From contig BDSL01000095.1 of assembly GCA_003116995.1 (NCBI GenBank), positions 310,001 to 374,000 of the forward strand: a DNA stretch of 64,000 nt, written 5' to 3'. The notes under the pieces are model-generated. The model saw nothing but the letters and a program-made list of their open reading frames with translations, had not been told where the DNA came from and ran no database searches. Each line of letters begins with the position of its first letter. Within the stretch, counting starts at the first letter, position 1. The DNA comes from Yamagishiella unicocca (lineage: Eukaryota > Chlorophyta > Chlorophyceae > Chlamydomonadales > Volvocaceae). The position numbers were made by a program, and so were the translations under genes. This document shows positions 21,001-32,500 of the stretch, one piece after another.

Positions 21001-24000
21001 AGGACTTTTACTTCATGGAGATGAACACCAGGCTGCAGGTAGGCCGCTCCGAAACCCTCCGGCCCCCCGCCCGCCCGACAGGCCGCCTCCACAGGTTTGC
21101 CGTTCCCAGGGCTCCAGCATGCGCCCACAAAAATCGGTGGCCGAAGACCATGCGCCAACTATCCTGTCCCTGTCGTTTTAACGGTTTGTATGCCAACCGC
21201 TCGCCCGGGGGTTATTGGCCCCCTTAGCGCAACCGCATCGTCCTCCATACCTCGTCGGGGGACGGTGTCCCGTTCCCATCTCCTCACGCACCGCTCCCCC
21301 GAGCTTCTGGAAACTTCCCTCTCATTCCATTCCGTTCCACTCCATTCCACTCCGCCATTGCACATCCCAGGTCGAGCACCCCGTGAGTGAGGCCATCACG
21401 GGTCAGGACCTGGTGTCCTGGCAGCTCAAGGTGGCGGCGGGGCAGCGCCTGCCTCTCAGCCAGGAGCAGCTGGCGGTGCGGGGACACGCCTTCGAGGCCC
21501 GCATCTACGCGGAGAGCCCCAGGAACAACTTCCTGCCGGGTAAGAGGAGGCGGCAGGGAGGGGTTGAAACAAGGACCGGTTACTCGCCGGGCAAGAGGAG
21601 GCGGCAGGGAGGGGTTGAAGCAAGGACTGGTTACTCGACGCGAGAAGTGTAGCTGGTGCATAAGCTTCGGACACGGAGGAATGGGGAGAGACGGGGTTTT
21701 GTTGGCGAGGCCCATGTGGGCCGGGGTGGTTGACATTGGGTGACGGTAACGGCGCCCCTGCCCGGAGGGCCTTATGCTCTCCTGTGCTGCAACCATACAC
21801 ACGGCCTTCCTCTCCCTTGCCTGTTCCCTTCGCCCCGCGGACCCTACCTCGCCCCCCAACCCCGGCCCCCAGGCGCCGGCACAGTGCGGCGCTGGCGCAC
21901 CCCGGTGGAGGCGGCGGCCTTCCGCAACGCGCCCGTGCGAGTGGACAGCGGCGTGAGGGAGGTGAGGGGGCGGGGAGGGGATGGATGCGGTGGGCAGGTG
22001 GCTGGCGGGGACACTGGCAGATTTCCGGCAGCCGGTTGGAGTGCCACTCACGCACGTTGATCGACTTGAACCTGCAACGCCCACTAACCGCTAACCCCAC
22101 CTCTTCCTGACCCCCTCGTCCCCGCCAACGTGACACTGTCGCCGTACACTCACCCCCAAAGCCCCCATTTGCCCTGATTACCTCCCCCCACCCTCCCGGC
22201 CCCCCACACATACACCTCAACCTCCCCCCCCCCAGGGTGACACTGTGGGCACCTTCTACGACCCCATGATTGCCAAGCTGGTGGTGCACGGGCCGGACAG
22301 ACCCACGGCTCTGAAGGCGCTGGTGGAGGCTCTGAGGGGCACGCAGGTGGGTCGGGGGGGAGAGGTGGTGCTTGCGACAGGTGGGGGGGAGGTGGTGCTT
22401 CCGACAGGTGGGGGGAAGAGGTGGTGCTTGCGACAGGTGGGGGGGGAGAGGTGGTGCTTCCGACAGGTGGGGGGGAGAGGTGGTGCTTCCGACGGGTGGG
22501 GGGAAGAGGTGGTGCTTGCGACAGGTGGGGGGGGAGAGGTGGTGCTTCCGACAGGTGGGGGGGAGAGGTGGTGCTTCCGACGGGTGGGGGGAAGAGGTGG
22601 TGCTTGCGACAGGTGGGGGGGAGAGGTGGTGTTTCCGACAGGTGGGGGGAAAGGTGGTGCTTGCGACATGCGTACTTGCACCTCCGGATGGCATCAGGGC
22701 AGCTAGCAGTGCTCCCATGCGCCCCTAGCACGACCCTCTGCGTGCCAACCCCTGCCGCCCTCCCCCCAGGGCGGGCGTCCCACGGGTTTCCACTCCTCCC
22801 CCCGGAGCCTCCTTCTACCCCTCACCCCACCCCAGCACGAGTGCGCGTCTCCTCGCTCAGCCGCCCTCCCCCGCCCCGATGCGCGCGCAGGTGGCCGGGC
22901 TGCCCACCAACGTGCCCTTCCTGCTGCGGCTGGCCCGCCACCCCGCCTTTGAGGCCGCCAAGCGCTCCGAGCTCAACACCGCCTTCATCGCCAGGCACCG
23001 GGAGGCGCTGCTGGCGCCGCAGGACTTGGCGCACGAGGTGGGCCGCGGGGCCGGGGTAGGAGGGAACCTACACGAGGCGCTGGGGGGGGGCCGCAAGGAA
23101 AACAGGGGGAGAGGGGTTTCGAGGAAGACCCGTGGATGCCAGGAAAAACCGTTTTGGCGCCCCGGGGGGGGCGGCGGGGGCTGGAGGAGGGAGGTCGCTC
23201 CAGGGAGGCCGCTCCAGGGGCACTGGCGGAGGAGGAGGGTACGAAAGGTGAGGGGACGCTGCCTGGATCGGGGCTGGATTGATGTGCGGTCGGAGTTGTG
23301 GCGGCAGCCTGGGGCTGGCAAGGTGTTTTCTGGGGGAGGGGCAACGTGGGCTGGCAGGCGAGGCGGAGACCCTGTTGGTGGAGGGAACCCGTCGGAGCTG
23401 ATGGCGCCGCAGGGCCTGGTGCCCCGACAGATAGCACCACGTGTTTCCGAATTCATCGTGACCCCCCGCTGCTGCCTGGTGCCCGATGTGCCGATGCGCC
23501 CGTGCTACTGCCAGGTCGCTGCGCTGGCGGCAGTAGCTCGTCACCTGCTGTCGGTCCGGCGCCAGTCGGAGGCTGACGCCGCGGAGGGCCTGGCTGCCCA
23601 GCTGGGGCCCTGGGCGGTGGCCGACAGCAAGCGGCTGTGGTACGACCACAGCCGTACGTACGTCGTACGGCATCCGGAGGGCGGCGACGGCTCGCAGCTG
23701 CGGGCGACGCTGGTCGTGCTGGGCGGCGGGGACTTCTTGGTGCGTGCGTGTGTATGTGCGTGTTGTGTTTTGGGGCGGGTGTGGTCTGGGGTTTCGGAGG
23801 GATGGGATCGCGGGTGACGCACCTTCGCAATGGCAAAGCACCGTACCCGACATCCTTAGGCTGCTTGAGCCGTAAGGAGGGATGGGGAAAATGGCGTGGC
23901 CTTTAAGCATTCTTTGCAGCACCGGATTAACCAATCTAAGGGTCAGCGGGATGCCGTACCGTGTGTCGTGGCTCGCAGGTGCAAAGTGAGTCGGAGAGGG

Positions 24001-25145
24001 CGGACCCCCCTCCGGGTGAGGGGGACAGTGAGGCGGCGGAGCCGGGAATGGATGCGCCGGCGCCGCCTCCGCCGCCGCCTCCGCCTCAGGAGGTGTCCGT
24101 GCGCTGCGCAAGCCTGGTCGGCGACGACACGCTGACGGCGGAGGTCGACGGGCGAAAGTGTACGGCGCAGGTCCTGATGTACGGCAGCGGCGGTGGCGGT
24201 GCGGGGGCCCCGACGGAGGAGACGCTGGACATGTGGTTGGAGGGGGAGCACTACCACTTCACGTGAGTGCAACACCGGGTTGCGGGGGGGCGGGGTTTGG
24301 GGCCGGATCCATGGAGGCCTGGATGTTTCGATGAGCGCAGGATTGCCTAGGTTTTGGGGTCTGGACCTCGTCATGGCATCAACAACTGAAACGGTTGCCA
24401 GACGTCCGCTCGCCTGCTCCCATGTCGGTCCGTCCGCGTGTCCGACAGGTGGCCGGAGCCCACCTGGAGCCGAAAGGCGGGCGCCGTACAGGGCGGGGCC
24501 GGTGGCGGGGCGGTGGTGGCGCCCATGCCGGGGCGCGTGGTGGCGGTGCTGGCGGCGGAGGGAGACCGGGTCAAAGCAGGTGGGTGGGGGCTGAAGGTGG
24601 GGCTTCGGGGAAGACCCGCGGTGGCCGAAGGTGGGGCAGGTTGGGTTTCTTGGTTTCGGGGCGGCCTTTACGGAATGGCTGTGAGAGCGCCGTCTCCCAA
24701 TCACGCCAGCAGGGCACAACCTTGCACGCAATCTGCGGCGTCGTCTGTCTTCCCCTTCACTATGTCCCCTCGCAACAAGCCAGCAACGCACTGTTCCATG
24801 CGGTTTGAATCTCCCGGCATGCCCCGCTCCCTCCTCTTCTTCTCACTCGTCCCCGCCCATCTTCATCCATGATCCCCGCTCCCCGGACCCCATGTCGTAT
24901 AACCGGGTCCTTTCGTGCCAACCCCCGGACCCCTTCGGATGAACCCTCCTGCCACCGCTCCACCACCACCAGGCGCCCCCCTGGTGGCGCTGGAGGCGAT
25001 GAAGATGGAGCACAGTGTGGTGGCAACCCGGGAGGGGGTGGTGGAGCAGGTGCTGGTGGCGCCGGGGATGCAGGTGGCACACGGGCAGGTGATGGTGGTG
25101 GTGGCGGCGGAGGCGGGGGCGGCAAAGGCGGGGGCGAAAAAGTAG
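18027..25145 (+). CDS. MCCA: 3-Methylcrotonyl-CoA carboxylase alpha (biotin) subunit, mitochondrial, 15 exons
   Basis: Biotin carboxylase plus biotin carrier subunit of the mitochondrial leucine-degradation enzyme. Exons: 18027-18394, 18799-18985, 19257-19312, 19709-19825, 20030-20120, 20355-20476, 20906-21038, 21371-21539, 21873-21961, 22236-22346, 22891-23037, 23515-23739, 23979-24262, 24449-24579, 24973-25145; 800 aa. A presequence precedes [15 protein letters not shown]. Diagnostic motifs are [15 protein letters not shown], the ATP-grasp loop [42 protein letters not shown], and EAMKMEH with the biotinyl lysine near residue 754. The family choice (MCC rather than propionyl-CoA carboxylase) rests on [28 protein letters not shown] and the exon 6-8 region. 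The intron after 19312 must begin with GC (AG/GCGAGT) to keep phase. A Pro-rich insert near residue 610 looks lineage-specific. Confidence 0.93.
21533..21640. repeat. 51-bp duplication across the exon 8 splice donor of MCCA
   Basis: The segment from the end of exon 8 (CCGGGTAAGAGGAGGCGGCA onward) is repeated once directly downstream. In the second copy the donor reads CCGGGCAAGAGG, so GT has become GC. Confidence 0.75.
22347..22670. repeat. Minisatellite in MCCA intron 10
   Basis: About a dozen 28-31 bp units of the form GGTGGTGCTT(GC/CC)GACAGGTGGGGGG, with alternating GCGACAG and CCGACAG/CCGACGG types. It begins at the donor of exon 10 and leaves the acceptor side free. Confidence 0.9.
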
Positions 25146-25801
25146 TGCAGGTAATTTAGGTACGATAATCTGTGGGCGCCTTCCCTATCTCCCTATTGGG
25201 ACGGTAGCAGCTAGTGCACGTGTGTGCAGTGATAGCGAACACGCGGGTGCTTCTGAAATCGCTTTCTGACGGCAAGGCGGGTGAGCGAGGCGCCGAGCGA
25301 GAGAGCCCTCTCCCAGTTTTGACGGCGCAAAAATGCGTTTGGTTGTCAGCTGGATGCGATGTTTCGGCTCGCTAGAGGCAGGAGCGTGGACTTCCCTTGT
25401 GCGCTAATTTTGTGTTTATTCGACGAGTTAGGCGGCCCTAGCACTGGGCGTAGCCGTGAGCTCACCCCACGTGGGGCTCGGGTCTTGCAAGTTTGCAGGC
25501 TGGTCTGTACTTTAGACCCTCATGTATCATAACCATAATTACCGATGTTGTATTTAGTCTCCATCTGATGGTTGCTATTGGTCTGCGAGGACAATGCCGA
25601 TCGGTTGCCAGTTGTACAGTAGCAACATCGTCAAACTGCGCCGATGCGTGCATACTCCGTGACATCTACCAGACTCATATGTTCCTGCTCGTAATTATCT
25701 CATCGACTACTTATTGTGAGGCTCGTTATCCGTCTTTTGTTTCGTTGACAAACTTGGTTGTAGCTGACGAGTCCTGACAGCTCGGACTACGCAGGGATAC
25801 C
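25146..25801. other. Spacer between MCCA and serine racemase
   Basis: About 650 bp, AT-richer toward its end, between two genes on the same strand. It holds the MCCA 3' UTR and the promoter of the next gene. No further gene was seen. Confidence 0.45.
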
Positions 25802-28667
25802 ATGGCTAGTGGACAGTATGCAATCAGCTTTGACGATATACAAGCTGCAGCTGCTAGGATATTGCCGCACGCGAACCTGACACCAGTGCAGACTTGCGCT
25901 ACGTTAGACAAGCTGGCTGGATGTCAATTGTTCTTCAAATGCGAGACGTTTCAAAAGACGTGAGTGCAGAGACACCCACTGGCGATGCTGCAACAGGCTT
26001 CGAACGGTGATCACTCCGTCGATGGCACGTCCGCAATCGCGTTTATCAGCAGCTGCAAAGCAAGTGTCCTTATTCTCTTGTCCCAGAGGCGCTTTCAAGT
26101 TCCGTGGAGCCTGCAACAGCGTTTTCTCCCTTAGCGACGAGGTTGCCAAGCTTGGCGTCGTCACGCATAGGTACGTACGTACCGATCCCGCCCAAGGAGT
26201 GGATACGTTCACGTACCTGGTGGGCGTCAAGGGGCCGGGGTTGGACCCTGAGGTGACAGCTTGGCACAAAAGTTGCTTGTGGTTTGGTTGGGTCGCCCTC
26301 CTGACATTGACATCAGATACGCCGCCGGGGCCAGTTGGAAGGGCCTTCCAGCCACATGGCCTATCGGCGAATCAGCAGCCCAGGGCGTTCTGGTACGTAG
26401 CTTGCACCTGCCTCAGGTGTCACGCCTAAGAATGCGAAGGCTCCATCAGACTGGAGTGGAACGCGAGTCTGGACGTCATCTGCCGCTATCGCCATTCCGC
26501 CACATGGCGCATGCCGTCTTCTTCACTCGTGCAGCATACCGTTACTTCTTGTTAGATGAGAGCCCACTCTTTCCCCTGCTCCCCTCAGCTCTGGCAACCA
26601 CGCGGCCGCGCTAGCCCTTGCTGCCAAGCTGCGGGGCATCCCCGCATACATCGTGGTGCCCAGGACCACGCCGCAGGTCAAGGTGGACGCGGTGAGGACG
26701 TACGGAGGTGCGTCAGAGGGCCCGGGGCGAGTCCGCTGGGGTCCACGGTATTTGCGGTGTGGTTTCGGATCAGTGTCATGCCACCGTACTTGCGGTGTGG
26801 TTTTGGAGCAGTGTCATGCCACCGTACTTGCGGTGTGGTTTTGGAGCAGTGTCATGCCACCGTACTTGCGGTGCGGTTTCGGAACAGTGTCATGTCAGCA
26901 GGATCAGGTCCGCTGGCGTGATGATCTGGCAGCGCTACATGGGACATCGCTCGCCAGCGGCTGCTGCGGCTGCTCCCGCCGCCGCTCTCTGCTGCTGTTG
27001 TATGCTACTGTTGCCACCAAATGCGCACCTAATGTCGTCCGCACCGACCCACCGACCCGCCAGGCGAGGTGCACTTCTGCGAGCCCACGATGGAGGCGCG
27101 GGAGGCCGCGTGCGCCGAGCTGCAAACCCGTACGGGTGCCGTACTGGTGCCGCCGTACAACTATGGGCCCGTCATGGCGGGGCAGGGGACCATCGCGCTT
27201 GAGTTCCTGGAGCAGGTGGGGCGGGGTGGGACACTCCAGGGAAGGTAGCGAAGGAGACCCGTACACCGACAAAGGACAAAAACCTTGGGATGGCAGGGGT
27301 CGGACCAGCTGAGGCAGGACGCTAGTCTAGGTGATAACGGTCACCACCTCACCTTTCCTCCACCCCCATCCCCACAATGCGCCAGCTATCCTATACATGT
27401 CGTGTAACCGGGTTTAATGCCATCCCACTCCCACCCAAACCCGCCGCCCGCAGGTCCCCAACCTGGACGTGCTGGTGGTGCCGGTGTCCGGGGGCGGCAT
27501 GATCAGCGGCATGGCCCTGGCAGCCAAGACCATCAAGCCAGACATCCAGGCAGGTGCTGCTGCTAGCTGCCCAGCAGGGTCTCCATGTGCTGCTAGCTGC
27601 CACCCCCGTCCTCTGCTCCGGTGCCTTCCTGACGTGTGGGTGCGCCCGCGGGTGCCGCTGCTATGGTCGTGACGCCGCAGGTGGTGGCTGCTGAGCCGGG
27701 GGGCAGCAACCGAGCTCCCGACGTGGCGCTGGCCAAGATGGCGGGCTGGATGGTGCCGTGCGCGCGGACAGAGACCATTGCTGATGGGCTGCAAGGTGAG
27801 GACGGCGGGGGCCTGGACGGGTGGCGAGGTGGGGCCGGGAGGCCCGACTGGGCGGTCCGGCACCACCATCAGGTGCATTCCGCCAAGCTGAAGCTGATCA
27901 GATCTGCATGGCAGGATGCCCTGTCCTTCGCCCCGTCGTCCGATGACAAAGTAACGCCCGGCTGCATGGCTGTTCGCCTCGCTGCGTTCTCCGAAACCAA
28001 GCGTGCTTGCCCCGTTGATGCGCCAAGTATTCTCGCGCCCAACCAACGCGCCTCCCGCCCTCGCCCCTGCCCCAGGCCAAATGGGCAACCTCACCTGGCC
28101 GGTGGTTCGTGACCTGGTTGACAAGGTGGTGGTGGTGGAGGAGCACGAGATCCTGGAGGCCATGAAGCTCATCATGGAGCGGATGAAGGTGTGGAGCGAT
28201 GGTGGGGGCCTGGGGGACGGACCACAGGAGCGACGGGCGAACAGCCGGGCGGTTTGGCTGAGCAGTTGTTTGGCTGAGCAGTTGCGGGCTTTGGAGGCAC
28301 GCCTGTCCAGGCAATACGATCTACGGTGCCCTGTTGGCGGTATGCCGCACCCTAAGCGGAAACCCTATGCCGCACCCTAAGCTGAAACCCTAAGCGGAAA
28401 CCCTATGCCGCACCCTAAGCGGAAACCCTAAGCGGAAACCCTATGCCGCATCCTACGCCGCGCCCCTCACTCCGTTCCTCGCAGCTGGTGGTTGAGCCCA
28501 GCGGTGCGGTGGGCCTGGCCGCGGCGCTGTCCCGCACCTGGGGCGCCAGCGCCGCCACCCGGGACGGCAAGCGGGTGGGTGTGGTGCTGTGTGGCGGCAA
28601 CGTAGACCTGGGCTCCAAGGGCTTCTGGGACCTGTGGCTGCCCCGCCCCGAGGACAAGGAGGACTAG
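25802..28667 (+). CDS. Serine racemase (PLP-dependent, fold type II), 8 exons
   Basis: Interconverts L- and D-serine and usually also dehydrates serine to pyruvate. Exons: 25802-25959, 26087-26170, 26589-26707, 27064-27215, 27454-27549, 27681-27795, 28076-28188, 28485-28667; 339 aa, the usual family length. Lys57 in KTGAFKFRGA is the PLP Schiff-base lysine. THSSGNHAAALA, joined across exons 2 and 3, contacts the substrate. PVSGGGMISG is the phosphate-binding glycine loop. AAEPGGSN and ETIADGLQG precede the serine-racemase-type end, VVEPSGAVGLAAAL and VVLCGGNVDL. These last motifs favour serine racemase over biosynthetic threonine deaminase, and there is no ACT regulatory domain. Intron 5 begins with GC (CAG/GCAGGT). 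The start ATG has a good context (ACCATGG). No targeting peptide is evident, so it is probably cytosolic. Confidence 0.9.
26745..26895. repeat. 38-bp tandem repeat in serine racemase intron 3
   Basis: About four units containing CAGTGTCATGCCACCGTACT and TGCGGTGTGGTTT(C/T)GGA. Confidence 0.85.
28340..28450. repeat. Short tandem repeat in serine racemase intron 7
   Basis: Interleaved units CCCTAAGCGGAAA and CCCTATGCCGCA repeat several times before the last exon. Confidence 0.8.
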
Positions 28668-30563
28668 GGCGAAGGGGCGGCTGGAGGCCGGGCGTTGCGT
28701 GGTGCAGCTGTCGCTGCGGCTGCGGCTGCGGCTGCTGGGCGTTATCTGGCGGTAGAGAAGCGGTGTAGATGCGGGCTGCTAGGAGTAGGTAGGTAGATGT
28801 GTGCGGAGTCAGGACTAGGGGCATGGGCTAGGCTCGGCGAGCGGAGAGAGAGCGTTCGGGCGGGCTGGGAGTCCCGCGCGCTTACCGCGAGCTGTTCAGT
28901 GGACGCAAGTTGGGTGGTGGTGGACCGGGGGCATGACTAGGTAGGCCGGGTGTGGTTAGCGCATTGGCGGCTCTGGGACCGTGGCAGCAGTCGTGCCGGG
29001 CGGGGGGCGGCTTATGCCGGCGGGCATGGCGGGGGATGTTAGACATCGTTGGGGCTGCATGTGTAGTGAGTGACGGACAAGCACCTGCACGCGTGCATGG
29101 ATACTGCGTGCATAGGGAACGGCGAGGCAGGCTGGAAAAAAAGTGTTTGGCGTCGAGTACATGCCCCGTCTGTGGCGCTGGCTGATGGAGCCAGGCGGAC
29201 TACTGTGGTGGGTTTTGTTTCGGCGCGGGGAGATGCATCACTTGGATTCCTCAGCCGATGACGAAGCTTAGGACGTAGCAAGCGCATTTTTACAGGCATT
29301 TGTTCCTGGTATTTGTCCTGGCCAAGTGAGTAGATGCCGAGTTGGAGTTATTAATCCTATCTGGCCTCAACACACCAAGGCCTCGGCCAAATGCCGTGCC
29401 ATGTACGTCGACCCGGCAACGACATGGAAGCATGGAAGCTCCCTAAACCTTGATGAGCTGAACCCCGTGCAGCACCAAGCATTTTGGAACTTACATCGCT
29501 CCGGAGCTCAAGTGTTTTCAGGCCTAAAACAAATCCTCGCGATTGCTCGCGTCAACAGCGGCACGGCGCTGGCCGCTCTAGGTTATTTGCCCAACTGGGA
29601 GCCGCCGGGTCAGTTCCGGGCCCGCAACCAGCCCCCTTCCACGTTGGGCCCGCATCTAATGCTCCTCATCCTTCTCTGGCGAACACGAAGCACACGGACC
29701 TGGTACGATTCGTGTTCTGCAGAACGGGGCCTTCGGGCTGGCTCGTGTAATCCTGGAACTGAATACAGGTACGGCCGTCAGAAACCCATGACAAATACAA
29801 ACTGATTGCGGATGCGGAGAGCTTGCATCTTAGGTTCTAAGCATGTATGTACGCCCTCCTGGCGTCACGCCGCATAGGCGCAGCGCGACCACGTCAATCT
29901 ATACCGCCCACTCCATATGCGCTTGACTACTGAAAAACTAAGTACACCTGCGCACCCTTTGAAGACTCGGTCCGGCCCCACAGGGGGCTGCCCGGGCTGG
30001 TGCACGCAAAACAACGAAACAGCAACCGTAAGAGACGCACAACACCAGGTGAGGAAGCGCTCCCCAGCGAATTACTAGACGACAATGCTCCCCAAAACAA
30101 TATGGTGAACCAATCAACACACCCGCGCATCACTACTACTCTCTAGTCCCTACGCGCCACAAGCGCCCACGCGCGATTAACACACTGCAAAGAATGCAAT
30201 CTACGGCAAAGAATACGATTACCTGCGCGATGCTGCTACGGCAGCATGGCAGTCTCACCTCAGGCAGCTCTACATCCCGACCACTACCCTGCCATTCCCC
30301 TTGATCCTGCAGCCCGACCGCAACCCTCCCAAGTCGTCCTTCTCGGACAGGCCACACGCAGGGGACAGCAGTGGGCGACAACCATTGGTCCCTTGCAGCC
30401 CTTCAAGGTGAGATGGACATCCAACGCGGACCAGGGGACGCCCCCGCACCAAGGAGGCCTCCTCCAGTGGCGGTCCAAGCAGCCTGCACGCTTGCTGGCC
30501 CGCAGACAACTCATCTCAGCGCCGCCTAGCAGGCCTCTCCTACGTGGGAAAGGCCGGACACAT
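28668..30563. other. Intergenic stretch between convergent genes, no supported gene
   Basis: It holds the serine racemase 3' UTR and spacer. Open frames such as 29326-29805 on the plus strand show no family motif and no splice structure. Confidence 0.4.
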
Positions 30564-32069
30564 TCAGCGCGTCGAGGCCTTATGCGCGCCCTTACGGCGG
30601 CCGTGTGCCCGCTTCTCTTCCAGCCGGTGAGCGTACGACAGCCCTGTGGCTGGCGCCGCCGCCGCCGCCCCGGCGGCGGCTGCGTTCGCGGCCTTCAGGC
30701 GGCGCGACGTGGGCGCACCTGTGGTGGGATCCAAGGAGCTTGCCGTACCGTACGACGCAGCCGTGATGCCGCTCTCGCCGCTCTCGCTGCGCGCCTCCTC
30801 GAAATCGGGTGTCACCGCGCGGGCGACGCGAGGCTGAGGGTCGTCGACTGCCGCCAGCTCCGAAACCGCAGGAGCCGCTGGCGGCACCGGCAGCACCCCC
30901 GCCGCCGCGGCAGGGGCGACGGGTGAGCCGTACAGGTCGGCGCAACCGCCTTCCCTGGCAACCGGCTCGACCACAGCGCTCACGCCATCCTCAGCGGCGA
31001 TGACGTCAGCTGCAGGGTCCGCGTGCACGGCGCTCCCGAGGCCATCAGCCGCGCCAGCTGCCGCCACCGGAGTGAAGCCAGAGGGCGACGCCAGAGCAGC
31101 AGTGACCGAGTCAGACTCAACAAGCACTTCCCCGTCGCCCATCTCGCCCGCAGCAGGAGGGGATGGTGGGGACGTAGGAATACCGGAGATTTCGCCCTCA
31201 CCGCTGATGTACGTGCCGCCGTACATTGACGCAGTAGCAGTAGCCTCATCGGAAGCCCAGGACGCCTCCGCAGCAGGGAGCCCGGGGTGCGCGGGTGATG
31301 GTGCTGCGGCTGCTGCGGTTGTGGCCGCGGGTGCTGACGAGCCAGAGACTTTTGGGCGAGTAGGGGTGGCTGGAGGCGCCGGCGAACCCCCGTTCGAGTC
31401 CGCCTCCACAGGCGCCGCGGGAGGACACGAGGGCGTCGAAAGGCCATCTTCGCGCGTTCGTTGTTTCTGGAGCTGGGGCGGGGGGTGCTGCGCGCACAGT
31501 CCTGCTGCGTCGGCAGTTGAGCTCTTCTGCGAGCGTGAGCACAGTGTGTGTACTCAGTTGCACATAGGCCAACGTGTGCGCGATATGTGCAGCTCAGGAA
31601 GCCACGTGCTGCGCTCGTCTAGCCCGCCCATTCGGTGTTTTCTGTTGCTGCTGGTGTCATGACTCGGCAACCAGGGTCTGACGCTGTAACGCCTGTTGGT
31701 AGTGCTAACCTTATTCCTCTCAAATGCAATATGGCCTTATCCCCAAAAGGGAGGATGCCGCAGTACCGTTGCTGACAAACCACCCGCGTCCGCAACACCC
31801 TGAGCCCACCTTGGACATAGCAGAGTATCCGCCATCCCTGAGGCCCGTGGCATGGACAAGGGCTTGGAGCATGTGAATGTATACTTCCGCCAAGCCGCAG
31901 GCGATGCCCACCACAGCTCCGGCCGCGTAGAATGTGGCAGCGATTACCGTTCCCTGAATGAATGGTGCATGTACTTATATGTCGACTCAATGCGCCATCG
32001 TTGAAAGCAATTATGCTGTGCAGCACCCACCAAGCGGCTCCCGGAGGTCGGCTCGTGGGGCACCATCAT
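30564..32069 (-). CDS. Unknown small membrane protein with long Ala/Pro/acidic tail, 3 exons
   Basis: Exons: 32069-32031 (MMVPHEPTSGSRL), 31953-31810 and 31472-30564. All junctions are phase 0 with clean GT/AG borders, giving 363 aa. Exon 2 is compact: GTVIAATFYAAGAVVGIACG followed by LAEVYIHMLQALVHATGLRD, which looks like one transmembrane helix plus an amphipathic segment. Exon 3 starts with a charged linker (LQKQRTREDG), continues as about 250 residues rich in Ala, Pro, Ser and acidic residues, and ends in a basic tail (LSYAHRLEEKRAHGRRKGAH). I do not recognise the family. Exon 2 is the part most likely to be conserved. Divergent to the DOMON gene, with 431 bp between the starts. Confidence 0.5.
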
Positions 32070-32500
32070 CGTTCCTTACAGGCACCAGAATTGCAAAATT
32101 CAACGAACCGCTTCTATAGGTGCCTCTGATTCTTGCGAGGCAACTAGAAGTTGGATGGTGCTAAAAAGGCGGGGCTGCGTAGCGCATACAGTAGTAATAG
32201 CCCGTGCCTTATGCGTACATGTGTATATATATGGTGTTACCTATTATATGCTGACAATGTGGTCGGTGGACCACTCGGCCCCCCCTTCCCATGCTTCCAT
32301 AGCTCCAACCTTCTTCTTCCATTCTGTTCCCATCACTACCCTAAGCGATTCCCTCATCTGACCTACAGCGTACACTTATTTATATGTTATATATACCTTG
32401 CAGTCAAATCTTGCCTTCCTTGACCGACTTGTTCGTGGACTACTTTCCTACGATTGGTTAAGCGACCTTGCAACCCTTGTTCTGGAGGGGGCCAAGCGCC

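Noticed and set aside
29326..29805. 159-aa plus-strand frame downstream of serine racemase
   Set aside because: No recognisable domain, no splice signals that extend it, composition like spacer.
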